From positions 6,601,001-6,665,000 of the forward strand of contig NC_083508.1 of assembly GCF_032362555.1 (NCBI RefSeq): a DNA stretch of 64,000 nucleotides. Reading direction: 5' to 3'. Positions 21,303-32,309 of the stretch are shown here, in pieces (positions within the stretch are counted from its first letter, which is position 1; each line of letters opens with the position of its first letter). The notes beneath the pieces are model-generated. The model was given only the letters and a program-made list of their open reading frames with translations. It did not search any database and had not been told where the DNA came from. This DNA is from Amyelois transitella (lineage: Eukaryota; Arthropoda; Insecta; Lepidoptera; Pyralidae). The position numbers and the translations under genes are program-made.

Positions 21303-21600
21303 ATCTAATTGCAAACTACTCGTATGACGAATAGCGTATGCTGCAGAATTAAACTTTTTAGACAGTTTTGAAGTGTGAGCATGCCATTTAAAATTTGAAT
21401 CGAATGTTTTTTGTAAATAGGAACTTTATTATTATTCCTAAGAATATAGTACTATCAACAAAATCTAATCTTTTACCACTTATACTAATATCAACTTTTG
21501 TCTGCCCAAATTGGGAAGTGTAAACTTAATGCATTGGGACTTATTTTAATTTAACAGTAAATTGTTGACTGAAAACCAGTTAGACATGGCGACTAAAGTG
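21303..21600 (-). mobile_element. Jockey/CR1-like fragment
   Basis: Minus-strand relic aligned with 19265-19500: it shares CGAATAGCGTA and CTGCAGAA, then ACTTATACTAATATC and GGGAAGTGTAAACTTAATGC. It abuts the mariner relic, so it probably truncated it. Confidence 0.7.
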
Positions 21601-22646
21601 CCATATCCCGGATTTCTTCACGGAAGTGGGAAGAAATCCAGGATTTTACAACGGATAAAGTCGCGGGCAACAGCTAGTTACAAATGAAAAACAAGGTACA
21701 ATTAAATTTTATTTAATCATTCATCTTGAATGCAGTGCTCACAATTTGTTGTCATTTTGTTCCAAACGAGATGTAGACAATAATTTACATGGGTGCTGTT
21801 CTCGCTTGTCGTATAACTAATGACACTACCTACCAATGAAAATGTTCATGTTTTTAAAATCAATAGTTACAGATCAAAATAAAAACAATGAAAGAAATTA
21901 AGTACATACTAAATAAGCTTGGTAAATGTTAAAAAAAACACCCAATAACACATTTTTTTAAAATGAAAGTAGTGTGCCCTTTTTCTAAAAGACGTTTGAA
22001 TAAAGAAAATATAATCAGTTTATATGGTAATATCACTCAATTTAGTTATTATTTAGCTAATTTGGCGAGAATGATTAGAACATTATAACCTTAAGCAGTA
22101 GTGATATTTATCTAAGTGAGGAATGATACATTTCCAAACCGCGTTAAATTCTCGCATCACAATGCATGCAAGTTTGTGAGATTACGCTGGGGATCCGTTA
22201 AAATATACAAACTCGATTTTTTCGAGGTTAAACGTTACCCCCTTTAAATACTAAAAATATCGGTGACTTCTAGTGCGCAGCATCTTGAACGCCCGTTGTT
22301 ATCTAGTCAAATTTCGCTCTGCTTAGTGGTCATCGTTTATAGTTGGTGACGCCACCTACTAGGCTACGCACAACTTAACTTTTCGTAGCAAATAATTTCT
22401 ATAACATTTAAAGCTTTTTGTTTATAAAAAATGTAATGTAATGGCGATTTGAAACAAACAACAAAAATAAAATGCGTCAATTCACGAAGGTACATATTCT
22501 ATTTTTAGTTCTCAGTATTATTTCTTAAATATATATCTAGTTAGGAAAAAATTTAATGTGTGTAATTTTATTTACGGGCTAATTGTTCTGACAAATTAAG
22601 ATTAAATTAAAAATTTAATTATGACTATTTTACATCTATTTCGCTA
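21601..22646. other. Repeat remnants and AT-rich DNA
   Basis: A Helitron-like 3' end (GTCGCGGGCAACAGCTAGT) finishes at about 21678. The rest, to 22646, shows no gene. The 22200-22380 segment is less AT-rich but has no recognisable frame. Confidence 0.5.
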
Positions 22647-22829
22647 TTACTGTATTGGCAGCAAATGAATATAATGATCTCGCAGCACGCGTTGTAAATT
22701 GCCCTTTGTAAAATATAAGGACGTGAGAGCGGCGAGATCGCAGGCCGCGTGCCGCGATTTCGGAACAAAACTCGTCTCGAGCGAGATTTCCATTATTGAG
22801 CAGTTCATCAACTCTAAAATCTCACTCAT
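22647..22829 (-). CDS. Short ORF, unrecognised
   Basis: An ATG-initiated 60-codon frame with a compact non-repetitive sequence (FVPKSRHAACDLAALTSLYF), located downstream of the DNAJB6 stop on the same strand. It lies within the likely 3' UTR of that gene (a TTTATT signal for this strand occurs near 22566). It may be chance. No family is recognised. Confidence 0.2.
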   Translation of the reverse strand: MSEILELMNCSIMEISLETSFVPKSRHAACDLAALTSLYFTKGNLQRVLRDHYIHLLPIQ

Positions 22830-23010
22830 TATGAAAGCAAATTATCCTATATCTAATTAAAATAAAAGTGTATTCAACTCATTAATTTACAATGTGTTAA
22901 AGACTAAATGTTTAAATTAAGCGAAACTAAAAATTATGAACGTTTAACTCGCATGTACTGAGTGTTCATATTTGGATCATGTTTGGTTATATGTAAAAGG
23001 ATAAATGAAT

Positions 23011-26000
23011 TTAACTGTAGGTTAGTGATTGAGGTACACCGTTGACAGTCTTTGATTTTAGGACTCCATTCTCATACGACATCACCGTCTCGCGACCGTT
23101 TTCCGTGACCCTGAAATTAAAACAGAAGACATCGAATCGAATAACAGTTTTTTATTGATGTAAAGATATCGTACATAATCACAAACACTTCGGAATTATC
23201 TTAATCTTAGTGTTAAGTACTGGTGGAATGTAACAAAACAACTGATGGTGAAATGATAATTTTTTATATTGCATCTGAATTCGGAGATTTATTTGACAGC
23301 TTTACAGCTGCCCAGATGATGATAAAGGGTCATGTATTATCTTCTTGCATCAATTGTCAACATGCCATGCAAGAAGATAGCACATCACTTCATAATTTCA
23401 TATACAAGAAGGCATTTCTGTTCTCTTATAGTATTCCGATTTCTATGATCACAGCACAACAAAAGTCCGTAATATTAAAAAAACAACACTCCGAACAGCA
23501 GCAGTGAAACTTATATGTGATAACGTTGTGCATTTTTGGATAATTTTGAGTGAATGGGAATTTATATCGGATGCCCGTAGCACGCTATAACACAATCACA
23601 CAGGGGCGAATATTCGGTAAGGTCCTTACGGTAAAAAATCTCACGATCTCAAAAATAAACGCCACACTAGAAGTTTTTACTAAAATAAGTTACGTACTTT
23701 TTGGTAGTAATCTTTTTTCCATTAACGACGCGCGTGGTTGTCGTGGTGCTTCTCATGTTAGCGCTGCCCGGGCCTGCCAGCGAACTGTTGAACGTAGAGA
23801 ACGAGGTGAAGGTGTTGCCGTTCGGTCCCCCGTGGGCGAAAATGTCATCCAGACCCATGCCGAAACCGAAGGGACTGAAGAGGGAAGATGTCAGGGAGGT
23901 GCTTGGGTGGTGACTGCGACGGCCGTGCCTGTGATGATGCCCATGTCCATTTATTTCTGAAATAAGAATGTGTATAATCAGTTGATTACTATTAAATTAT
24001 GTTCTGTGCGATGATAACCAATATAGCCATTGATTTAGATGAATTTCCTGCTGTGATAAATTGTACAACCCCCATAATTTTATTTTACTTTTAACGTGTT
24101 TACAAGCCACGACTACGTGTTACTGTTAAATTTATAGGTGTTGCACTATCGGACGTAAGTTTGGAGATGTGGGGCTATTCACAAACAGATAAAATTGTGT
24201 TTCCTTGTCAACAAGCATGACAAGCACAATAGGGCATTTAATTTTTTTAAATGATAAAAAGCTTTTTCTTCAAATTGGAAAAGACCTATTACTTCTTTGT
24301 TACATGATATTTCACATCTTACTGAATACTCATTATTTACTTCTTTCTTGATATTGTATATTTGATATTATTTCACACAAAAATACTAAACGGATTTTGA
24401 TAAGTCTAGTTATACCAAACCCTTAAAATCACTGGCAAACAAAATATTACAATAGTAGTTCGTGTATATATCATTTTCTCTCTCTTACTCCTCTCTAGCT
24501 AACTATGATAGATAAAACTCTTTATTGCACCATAAGAATAAAACATACAAAACGGCGCAATACAGACAGAGATGGTACAAAGGCGGACTTATCGCTAATG
24601 CAATCTCTTCCAGTCTACCTTTGAGTGGAAGGCAACCAAACAGCAGATTGGCTTTCGCGCAGAGCAAGAAAAACAAATGTTTAAACATTATTCAATGCTA
24701 TCTCAATTCTTTCATCAAGCCAAAAAAAAAGCATAAATACATAATAATAATATATACGAGTACTTAAGAGATTTTCGAGGCAGATGTCCGTATCTCACTC
24801 CATAGCCCAGTAATCCAATCCACTAGCATCCCATCCGCATGACCCAGACTAAGTAAATCCCTCCCTGGCAATAGTTTGGCAGCTGTGGAGGGCTGTCCGT
24901 TGGTGCATCCCAATGGTTTATCAAGGGACAGATCTCCACAGCTGCAGCCATCTCACTAGAACAAAAGGTACCAAAGGGCCTATTCATGTTGGCTTCGGCC
25001 CCATGTACGCCTCCCAAATGACCGGGTTTCCATGGGCCGGAGCACATTTTATATGTACCAACATATACTTATACTTAATGCGACCCAACAAGATTTTTGA
25101 AACTATCAATTAGTCTGGGCTTTCCTGATAGCGACAGGGATAGCATTCCATAAACGGACAGCTTGTACAGTGAAAGAGTGGGAGTAAAAATTGGTGTTGG
25201 ATGTCGGTAATCTTAATCGTAGGGAACCGTGCTACGCAAACTGCGGGTGGCGCCGCTATAAAACTATTTTAATATGTTTTAACATACCAGCAAACAAATT
25301 GCCGAATGGTGAACCACCGAAGAACTCTCTAAACACTTCCTCGGGATCGCGGAATGTGAATGGGAAGCTGGCGTATCCAAAGTCGTAGTCGTCGTCCACA
25401 CCCGAGCGCCTGCCTCTGCTACTGTTCAACCCTTCTTTTCCGTACTGGTCATAAACGCGTCGTTTCCTTTCTGCATACAAATTTAATTTTATATAAACAT
25501 TAAAGATTGTGTGAGAAAACCAAAAACAAATGAAAGTTAGCATTGGCATCCTCACTGCTAATGGTGGTTGGTTTAAACTTCACAAGTCATTTTAAATTTA
25601 TTCTGTATATTTTATATATATTTTCGAAATATTATGAGCAACTAAATTGTTGCCAATAAATTTAACTATTTGACGATATTATCGATACTTGGTTTTTCAT
25701 GTAATACTTATTGTTTTGAATGTATACAGTCACAAAACGACGGGCTCCTTTCAAGAGAGGCAGCCGGGACTAATGCAAGGATGATAACATAGTCGCAAAA
25801 GATTTTCAAACTTCCACGTAAAAACACACTCCTCCTCCACCCTCACAATAGAAAGGGCAGTTAAGATTCTGATTTTAATTAAAAACAAAGTTAAATTAAC
25901 TAAAAAACTAATATTAAAGTTGGTAGTTTATTATCTATCGTTTTCAGAAGCATTCGATTCAAACTTATATAAATTTGATGGATTTTTTTTTAATCATTCC

Positions 26001-27191
26001 ATGTTAAATAGTTATTTATTTCAGCAGATAGGATGTTAAAAAATCTTAGGAGGTATTTGGGGCAAATAAGAAAAATGATAAGTATTATTAGAGAGGTCCA
26101 CACCACACAAAACTTCAGTTAGTAGTAATTATAATTGCATTGTTTCCTTTAATAATATTATGAATATTATCATACATATTTAGCGGTATTAATTGCATCC
26201 ACGTAAATTTAAATTGGTAAGTATTCGATCATATTAGATCAATAACATAATAATACAAATAGGTATAAATATAATGTTACATTAATTTTCAGTTAAAAAG
26301 TGTGCTGAGATGTGTTACACAATTTACTAGTTTCTAATGACTTTCCTTATTTGCAAATCAAAAATGTATTGGTCGACAAAAAGAACAAAGAAAGCCAGTT
26401 TTCTATTATAAAAATACCATAACTCCTTTCTTAATGATGGTAAGTATGGGAAAATTTTCTGTAATAGCTTACCCTAAGTAGGTATTTGGTATATTAAATA
26501 ATAATAAAAAAATTTATTACTTGAGAGTCAGAGTCTCCTTTATACATTATATCCCATTTTAACCATAATAAGATCTAGAATGATAATATTCATAGCGTAT
26601 TTTTAGGAAAACTACCAAAGAAGCGGTGGAATGGTGTGTCTCCGAAAAACCCTTTGAAGCTAAAGTGCCGATGACCATTGACTCCATTCTTGCTTTGATA
26701 TCTGTGACCATGGTGACCGGATCCCCTCGCGTCATACAATTTCCGCTTGTTTTCTACCCAAAAATAAAACAACATTACATTTCCAAGACGATTGCCATAT
26801 TGACATGATCATCTTTCAATGTGGCGCTGCTTACCCTTCAGACATTTACACAATAAACACGCCTTGGTAAACAAACGCGTCATTTTTCCTAAGTCTACAG
26901 TTTAACAGTATCAATAATGCAATTTATCAGTATCAATAATGAACAACATAAGAAAAACCACAAAAAAATAACTTTCTTGCAAAGTTTTACTCCTTTATAA
27001 ATCCAGTGCCTTTTTATTATTTAAATTAAACTTATTCAGCTTGCCTTGAAATCATTTTTAAAAATAAAAGTTCCAACTCACCATCAGAAAGAACTTCATA
27101 AGCTTCCGAAATTTCTTTAAACCTTCTGTTTGCTTCATCTGAATTGTCAGGGTTCTTATCAGGATGCCATTTCAAAGCTAATTTCCGGTAT
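23011..27191 (-). CDS. DNAJB6: DnaJ homolog subfamily B member 6 (Mrj) co-chaperone, 5' end missing
   Basis: An Hsp70 co-chaperone that stimulates ATP hydrolysis through its J domain and suppresses polyglutamine and other aggregation. Exons found: 27191-27082 (J-domain helices II-IV with [14 protein letters not shown], holding the HPD motif), 25470-25288 ([15 protein letters not shown], then the Gly/Phe region [20 protein letters not shown]), 23956-23698 (His-rich [14 protein letters not shown], the [10 protein letters not shown] segment, a Ser/Thr region and the [10 protein letters not shown] strand) and 23110-23011 ([19 protein letters not shown], ending LTYS). All junction phases agree. 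The order and the C-terminal NGKKITTK and ENG blocks match animal DNAJB6. The first exon, with the MVDYY-type start, was not found and must lie to the right of 27191. A second version of exon 2 lies at 26753-26616. Retroelement and Helitron insertions fill the introns. Confidence 0.9.
24505..25255 (-). mobile_element. Non-LTR retrotransposon 3' end in a DNAJB6 intron
   Basis: On the minus strand a reverse-transcriptase C-terminus is readable near 25105-25190 ([14 protein letters not shown], then IRKAQ). It is followed by about 600 bp of 3' UTR and an end with AAAGAGTTTTATCTATC at about 24505-24525. The last 200 bp match the plus-strand copy at 36720-36885. Its 5'-truncated end lies only about 30 bp from the donor site of the exon at 25288. 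Confidence 0.7.
25739..25800 (+). repeat. SINE family C 3' fragment
   Basis: Resembles the 3' part of the copy at 34770-35100 (GGGCTCCTTTCAAGAGAGG, then CCGGGACTAATGCAAGGATG). Confidence 0.5.
26590..26753 (-). CDS. DNAJB6: Alternative exon of the DNAJB6 gene
   Basis: Acceptor GGGTAG precedes an open frame that enters in phase 1, as does the exon at 25470-25288, and begins with the same pattern ([11 protein letters not shown] against [11 protein letters not shown]). It continues [20 protein letters not shown], a Gly/Phe segment like that of its partner. Used internally, the donor G^GTAGTT at 26616 gives 138 nt, again phase 1 to 1, so it could replace or be added to the downstream exon without shifting the frame. 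Read through instead, it ends SFPKNTL and stops at 26590-26592, giving a short isoform with a J domain and a Gly/Phe stub. Both uses are plausible; transcripts are needed to choose. Confidence 0.7.
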
Positions 27192-27387
27192 CTGAAATGC
27201 AGAATTTTGCATATTTATATTTAAATATTTGACGAAATACGGTCAGTACTCGGCACATTAAAAATGAAAAATTTTTGCAACTTTTAATCACTGTTTTAAG
27301 TTCAATATTTGGGAACTAGTCTTTTTTTTCCTTCTATTTATCACTACATATTATAAAGTCGCCTACTTTTCTCCGTCCATATGTATA

Positions 27388-27592
27388 TCCTACTACTATT
27401 ATAAAGGCAAAAGTTTGTATGGATGTATGGATGTTTGTTACTCTTTCACGCAAAAACTACTGAACCGATTACCATGAAATTTGGTATGTAGGTAGCTGAA
27501 GACCCAGAATAACACATAGGCTACTTTTTATCCCAGAGTTCCCGCGGGATTGATAGGGTTTCCATGCGGACGAAGTCGCGGGCGGCCTCTAG
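27388..27592 (+). mobile_element. Helitron-like element, 205 bp
   Basis: Starts A^TCCTACTACTATTATAAAG and ends GACGAAGTCGCGGGC, GGCCT, CTAG^T. The copy at 51594-51790 on the other strand is nearly identical over its whole length. It contains no gene. It lies upstream of the DNAJB6 J-domain exon, probably in intron 1. Confidence 0.85.
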
Positions 27593-28265
27593 TACCTCCA
27601 TAATCTTGCGCTAAACTTGAAGAGGTGTGGACGGATTTTATTCGTTTGAAATGTTGGAAAGAGCATTTATAATATTTTATATCTACGAATGCTACCCGTG
27701 CGAAAATATATATATAAACGAAGACACAGACTTACTGACAAATCAACGGACCATTCAAACCGCTTAGTTTTTGAGATTTGAAGATTGGCATGAAGATTTC
27801 AGATAATCTATGGATGGAGGATTACCCGGAATTTTAGCGGACAAGAAAATAAAATGACCTTTTTCTCATTTTATGCGGGCGGAGTCGCGGTTGTCTAATA
27901 GTTTTGTATATGTATTTCGGGAATGTGAATACATACGCTTTTTTTATTTCAGCCTCAGTGGCGATCCGAGTAACGCCCAGTACCCTGTAATAGTCCACCA
28001 TTGTCTTCCCTCAGGGGTTGGATATTATCTGAAATGTATAAACTTAGAGAGATAAATAAATAGATTTACTTTCTAAATAATATACAAGATGTCGCTTAAT
28101 TAATTATCTTAGTCTGTCCATAAGGTATAACGACGTAATTGTATTTATATATGTATCGTTAATAACGTCAACATAAGTATAATTATATCTTATAACGCTT
28201 CCAAAGCGCAAGTGTAGAAGAGGAGGTGGAACAAATTATAGCACATTCACCAGACGACAATTTAC
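27593..28265. other. Repeat-derived non-coding DNA
   Basis: A second, degenerate Helitron-like segment occupies about 27690-27900 (GCTACCCGTGCGAA, then ATGCGGGCGGAGTCGCGG). At 28195-28255 a Jockey-family 3' UTR fragment is present (CGCTTCCAAAGCGCAAGTG). No gene is seen. Confidence 0.6.
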
Positions 28266-29370
28266 AATGTGCCGTGTGAGTCCGGGCACTTTAGGATAGG
28301 ACCACTCCAAAATTCCACATGGAGTCGTAAAAGACGACTACGGTAGAGGCTAAATAATATATTTTAGTTATTTTCATAGTTTAATGTCATATGGTCTACT
28401 GCTTTGGGGATCAGCAGCAGACATACAAACTATTTTCATTTTACAAAAAAGGGCAATTCGATATATCTACGGTCTTAAACAAAGAGATTCCCTTAGAGAT
28501 TTTTTCAAAAACCTAAATATTTTAACTTTGCCCTCCCAATACATATTCGATAACATCATGCATGTTAGGAAAAACTTAGACTCTTTCAAAAAAGTAGGTG
28601 ACTGTACTAGTAGATCACTGCGGAACAATTACAAGTTGTCGATCCCAGCACATCGGCTGGCTAAGGTAGGGAAATCATTTCTGATTAATTGTATAAGATT
28701 TTATAATAAATTACCAAAAAGTGTTCTTGAAATGAATGATAGAAAATTCAAACAGTATATTAAAGTTGAGCTTTGTAGGAAAGCCTATTACAGCACGGAT
28801 GATTATATTAATGATAAACATGTGTGGCCCGAGCTGGACATAATGGCCTCTTAAATGCTTGTGTATTTTTGACATGATCTTGACATAATTTGTACAGTAT
28901 GTACATATTTTATTTTATATTTATTTTATTTGACGAAATATTCTTATTGACATAATCAGTTCTACATTCATACATGTTTTTTAATGTAGACAATGTGCAT
29001 TCGTCCACGATTTAGATTTAAGAGATCTATATTTGTAAATTGACGTCCTATGAAAATGCTGCAGTGTAGTTTGTTCCGCCGCTTCTTCTACACATGCGCT
29101 TTGGAAGCGGTAGTAGTTATAATTAGATTTAAGTTATGTGACGTCAATAAGTGATACCTTGTATCCAATTTTGAAAATAAATCTATTCTATTCTATTCTA
29201 TTCTAAACGGTATTATTCTTGTAGGCTATGGGATAGCAATCTGTCATTATTTGAAATCTCAGTTCTATCATGAAGCCAACAGCTGAACATGTCCTTCCAG
29301 TGTTTCCAACACAGTTGGCCATGTCTACCCCCAAATATACATGTGACTATATGTATGTATGAAAATTTAC
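28266..29370 (+). repeat. SINE family A interrupted by a Jockey-like element
   Basis: The 5' half (28266-28350, GTGCCGTGTGAGTCCGGGCAC to GAGGCTAAA) and the 3' half (29206-29370, AACGG onwards through GGATAGCAATCTGTC to TATGTATGTATG) are the two parts of one sense SINE. The segment between is the 5'-truncated Jockey-like retrotransposon. A CTAAA duplication is seen at the breakpoints, though it merges with the TTCTA tail. Confidence 0.78.
28351..29205 (+). mobile_element. Jockey/CR1-like non-LTR retrotransposon, 5'-truncated
   Basis: It contains the last 156 codons of a reverse-transcriptase protein (28384-28854: SYGLLLWGSAADIQTIFILQ, AIRYIYGL, LNILTLPSQYIF, FYNKLPKSV and FKQYIKVEL), then a 350-bp 3' UTR with GCGCTTTGGAAGCGGTAG and a (TTCTA)n tail at 29185-29205. 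The C-terminal frame is intact, so the copy is fairly young. Related dead copies lie at 18875-19600 and 21303-21600, and 3' UTR pieces at about 8.0, 28.2 and 59.2 kb. Confidence 0.82.
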
Positions 29371-30312
29371 AAAATTCAGATCTTATATCTAAACTGGTAA
29401 TGAGTGCACATTGTCTAAAATTAAAAAGTAGTAAAATAAACAACAACTCGCTCCCTCTTCAGACCAAGATATTAACTCAGTCTCCTCAGCAAGATTGAAC
29501 TTCGGAACCTTATATCAAGAATCACCTTGGTTAAATAGACCCTTTGAGGATTCCATATTATAAGTTATAAACTAGAAAATAATAATTATAAATAATGTCC
29601 AACTCTATCAGGTGGAGTGATAGTTAATATCTAACTTGATTATAAATCACATTGCACCAACAATATTATATTGCTAGAAGTCAAATTGGCTATAAAGTAA
29701 ATTTTGAGATTCTATACATACAAGCTTTCTGAATGGTTATTAAAAAAGATATAAGTACAAAGTGCTTTCCAAATTGTTATTGAGCTCTAATTCAATATTA
29801 TTTTAACATTTCATTTGAGGTAAAAATTTATCAGAAATTAAAGAAAAGATATAAAAGCTAATGACTACTTTGCTTTCTCAAAGAGCATGCAACATTGAGA
29901 AGGTATATATGTAATGTTTTCTCTGTCTCTCTCCTAATTTTTTCTGTAACATTGATTAACCTTTATAATAGAGAGAAGGGTATGGTAATTAATGCATTAT
30001 CAATTCTCATGTATTGAGCCTGCATGGGCAGACCGAGTCAGTTCAGGAAAGATTTGATTACCTAAACCTTTGATTACTAACTAGGTAATAAATGACATAA
30101 GACATTATAAAAGGATGCAGAGAAGAAAGATGAAAACATGATTAGGGGATTTGGACTTTTATGATAAAAGATCGTTTAATTTAAATATGAAGTCAAAGGA
30201 CTACAAATTGGAACAATTACTAGCTTTATTTAACAGCTTATCAATAGTGATCTTTGATCTTTGCTTTTAATTAGCAAGTCTATTCACAAACATTGACAGG
30301 CCTATATGTTCT
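29371..30312. other. Non-coding DNA
   Basis: No gene recognised. AT-rich, with one short GGGCAGACCGAGTCAG fragment at about 30030 resembling the SINE family A tail. Confidence 0.5.
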
Positions 30313-30990
30313 TTCTCTTTCATCTTTATCAGAGTTAAAAAAAATTGGAAAATAAGACTTATGCCTTGTCAATGTTCATGAATAACCCCAAGGGCCTAAG
30401 TAATGATGGACCTAGACCCCCATATAAGCAAAAGAAATTTTACAAAGGAAAATAGATCTCATTCTCAGGTTCATAGACTTACTATTTCTGACCAAAAATA
30501 TCTTCTACACTTAAGTCTAGATAAAACTACTTCTTGCTCTTCCTCCTGGCTTTGGTCCTGGCATACCCTGGACTCCTCCTCCAGGGCCTTTGACCATGGA
30601 TTCTGGATTGGGTAAGTCAGGTTTTTTTCAAAAAGTTTTCTCTCACCATAAGGGCATCGGTTAGTATTCAAACTAAAGTACACTTCGAAAATAGTTATTG
30701 GTACATGGCCAAGGTGGGATTTGAATCTGTGCTTTTTTTGCTCCACATGCATTTTAACCGGGAACCTTACTGAATTTAGCACCAATGCTTATCTTTATAT
30801 CAGTTAAAAAAAGTTGGAAAATAAGACTTATGCCTTGTCAAATTTCATGAATAACCCCAAGTGCCAGAGTAATAATTGACTTAGCACCCCCATATAAGCA
30901 AAGGAAATTTTACAAAAGAAAATAGAAACATTGTCAGCTTCTTAAGACTTACTATTTGTGATCAAATATATCTTCTACACTTGTCTACAA
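30313..30990. repeat. Local direct duplication of about 190 bp flanking a SINE
   Basis: 30313-30525 and about 30785-30985 are two diverged direct copies. Shared blocks include TTGGAAAATAAGACTTATGC, CATGAATAACCCCAAG, CCCCCATATAAGCAAA, TTTTACAAA and TATCTTCTACACTT. Between them lies a minus-strand family C SINE (30530-30785). This looks like a small tandem duplication with the SINE in one repeat unit. Confidence 0.75.
30530..30785 (-). repeat. SINE family C copy
   Basis: Antisense copy. It shares TGGATTGGGTGAGTCAGG-type sequence, CTCCAGGGCCTTTGACCATGG, GGTACATGGCC and GGATTTGAATC with the sense copy at 34770-35100. A short Gly/Pro-rich frame here (GPGGGVQGMPGPKPGG) is a by-product of the SINE. 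Confidence 0.75.
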
Positions 30991-32301
30991 AATCAAAGTA
31001 GCTACTATATTTTCATATTTAAACATACCAATGTAAATTATGCACATGTACTATGATTCTAGTCTGAAATAATGTTGATGGATTTAAATAAATATGAATT
31101 TAATTATTGAATAATAATGGAAATTAAAATTCTGTAAACACTGTCATGAACTTAGAACATTGTGAATTTAGATTTTTTTTTCTATTTGACACTGACATTT
31201 GACAAAACACTACAGAAAAATAGAAAAACAAAAAACAGATAGGATGCAGTGGAGACTGGATGTCTTGATGGAGTAGCACTCCAAATTTCAAGTCACAACC
31301 ATCTGATCTGATATTGATAACCCTACAAACATTCAGGCAACTAAATGCATACTTTCCTTGCATCATAATGAAACACAAGGATATGACCTCCAGTTTTTGC
31401 TTGGCAAGTGAAATTTATTAGTTTAATTAGGTAATTTTATGCAGGAGCTGAAGATAATAAACCCTAACTAAAAAAATTCAATAATTCATTTTTAATAAAA
31501 TTGTATTAGGCAATAATATTTATGTATCACAATACTTCAAAATTAGGTTATACATGCCTATTATTACAAAGCAATACCTACAGAGATAAAATATAGGTAC
31601 CTAACTTTGATAGTGTAAGGTAAGGTAAAGGCACTTAGGTGAGATATATAACTGTGCAATTATATTTCATTGTCACTTTGACTTACATAGCAAATGTAAA
31701 ATGGGTTTGGAAATCGGTAGTTAATTAACGAAATTTCTTTACGAATCCATGTGAACGCATGATTATTAATTATAAAAATAAGCACGAAAAGAAATAAATA
31801 ACAATCCTTCAAACCTGGTATTTAACGCCTACCTACTTAATAATTTAGTCATTCAAAATGCTACTAGTATGATAGTGACACATGTAGGTATCACGACATT
31901 ACATAGAAACAAACACCTGTTTCGTAATATGCAGTTATTAATGAAATTCGTTGTCTACAACAATACTACATTAATTAAGAATACGAACCTTAAAATAACA
32001 TTGGCCCTTCCGGTGAATTTATGGTGCCAAATAGCAGACAGAAGCACCAGTTTTCCACCTCAGTGAACCCAAACAAGGAATATTCTCAGAATAAACCGAA
32101 TTTATTGATCGATTTCTCTTGATAAATGCACACTCAAAATGACACTATCACGAAATAAAATTTCATTAAAAATATTGAGCTCTTGCTTTGCACAATTTTA
32201 TCTTCACGAAAAAATGGATGGAAATCACAGGCAAGGTAACTGGTCCTACCATTGACACTATTTTTCGAACGAATCGATCATCTGACGGTAGTGAAACAAA
32301 A
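30991..32301. other. AT-rich non-coding DNA
   Basis: No gene recognised on either strand, including a search by eye for the missing first exons of DNAJB6. The GC content rises slightly at 31980-32090, which could be a leader exon, but no frame supports it. Confidence 0.45.
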
Positions 32302-32309
32302 CAACGAAT

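Noticed and set aside
23339-23380. Inverted repeat TATCTTCTTGCAT in a DNAJB6 intron as a possible miRNA
   Set aside because: Stem of only about 13 bp with a long loop; no further support.
23550-23960. Plus-strand ORF of 136 codons
   Set aside because: It is antisense to DNAJB6 exon 23956-23698, whose minus-strand frame has clear family similarity and splice sites.
30471-30785. Gly/Pro-rich C-terminal exon (GPGGGVQGMPGPKPGG)
   Set aside because: The sequence aligns with the family C SINE at 34770-35101, so the frame is a by-product of the repeat.
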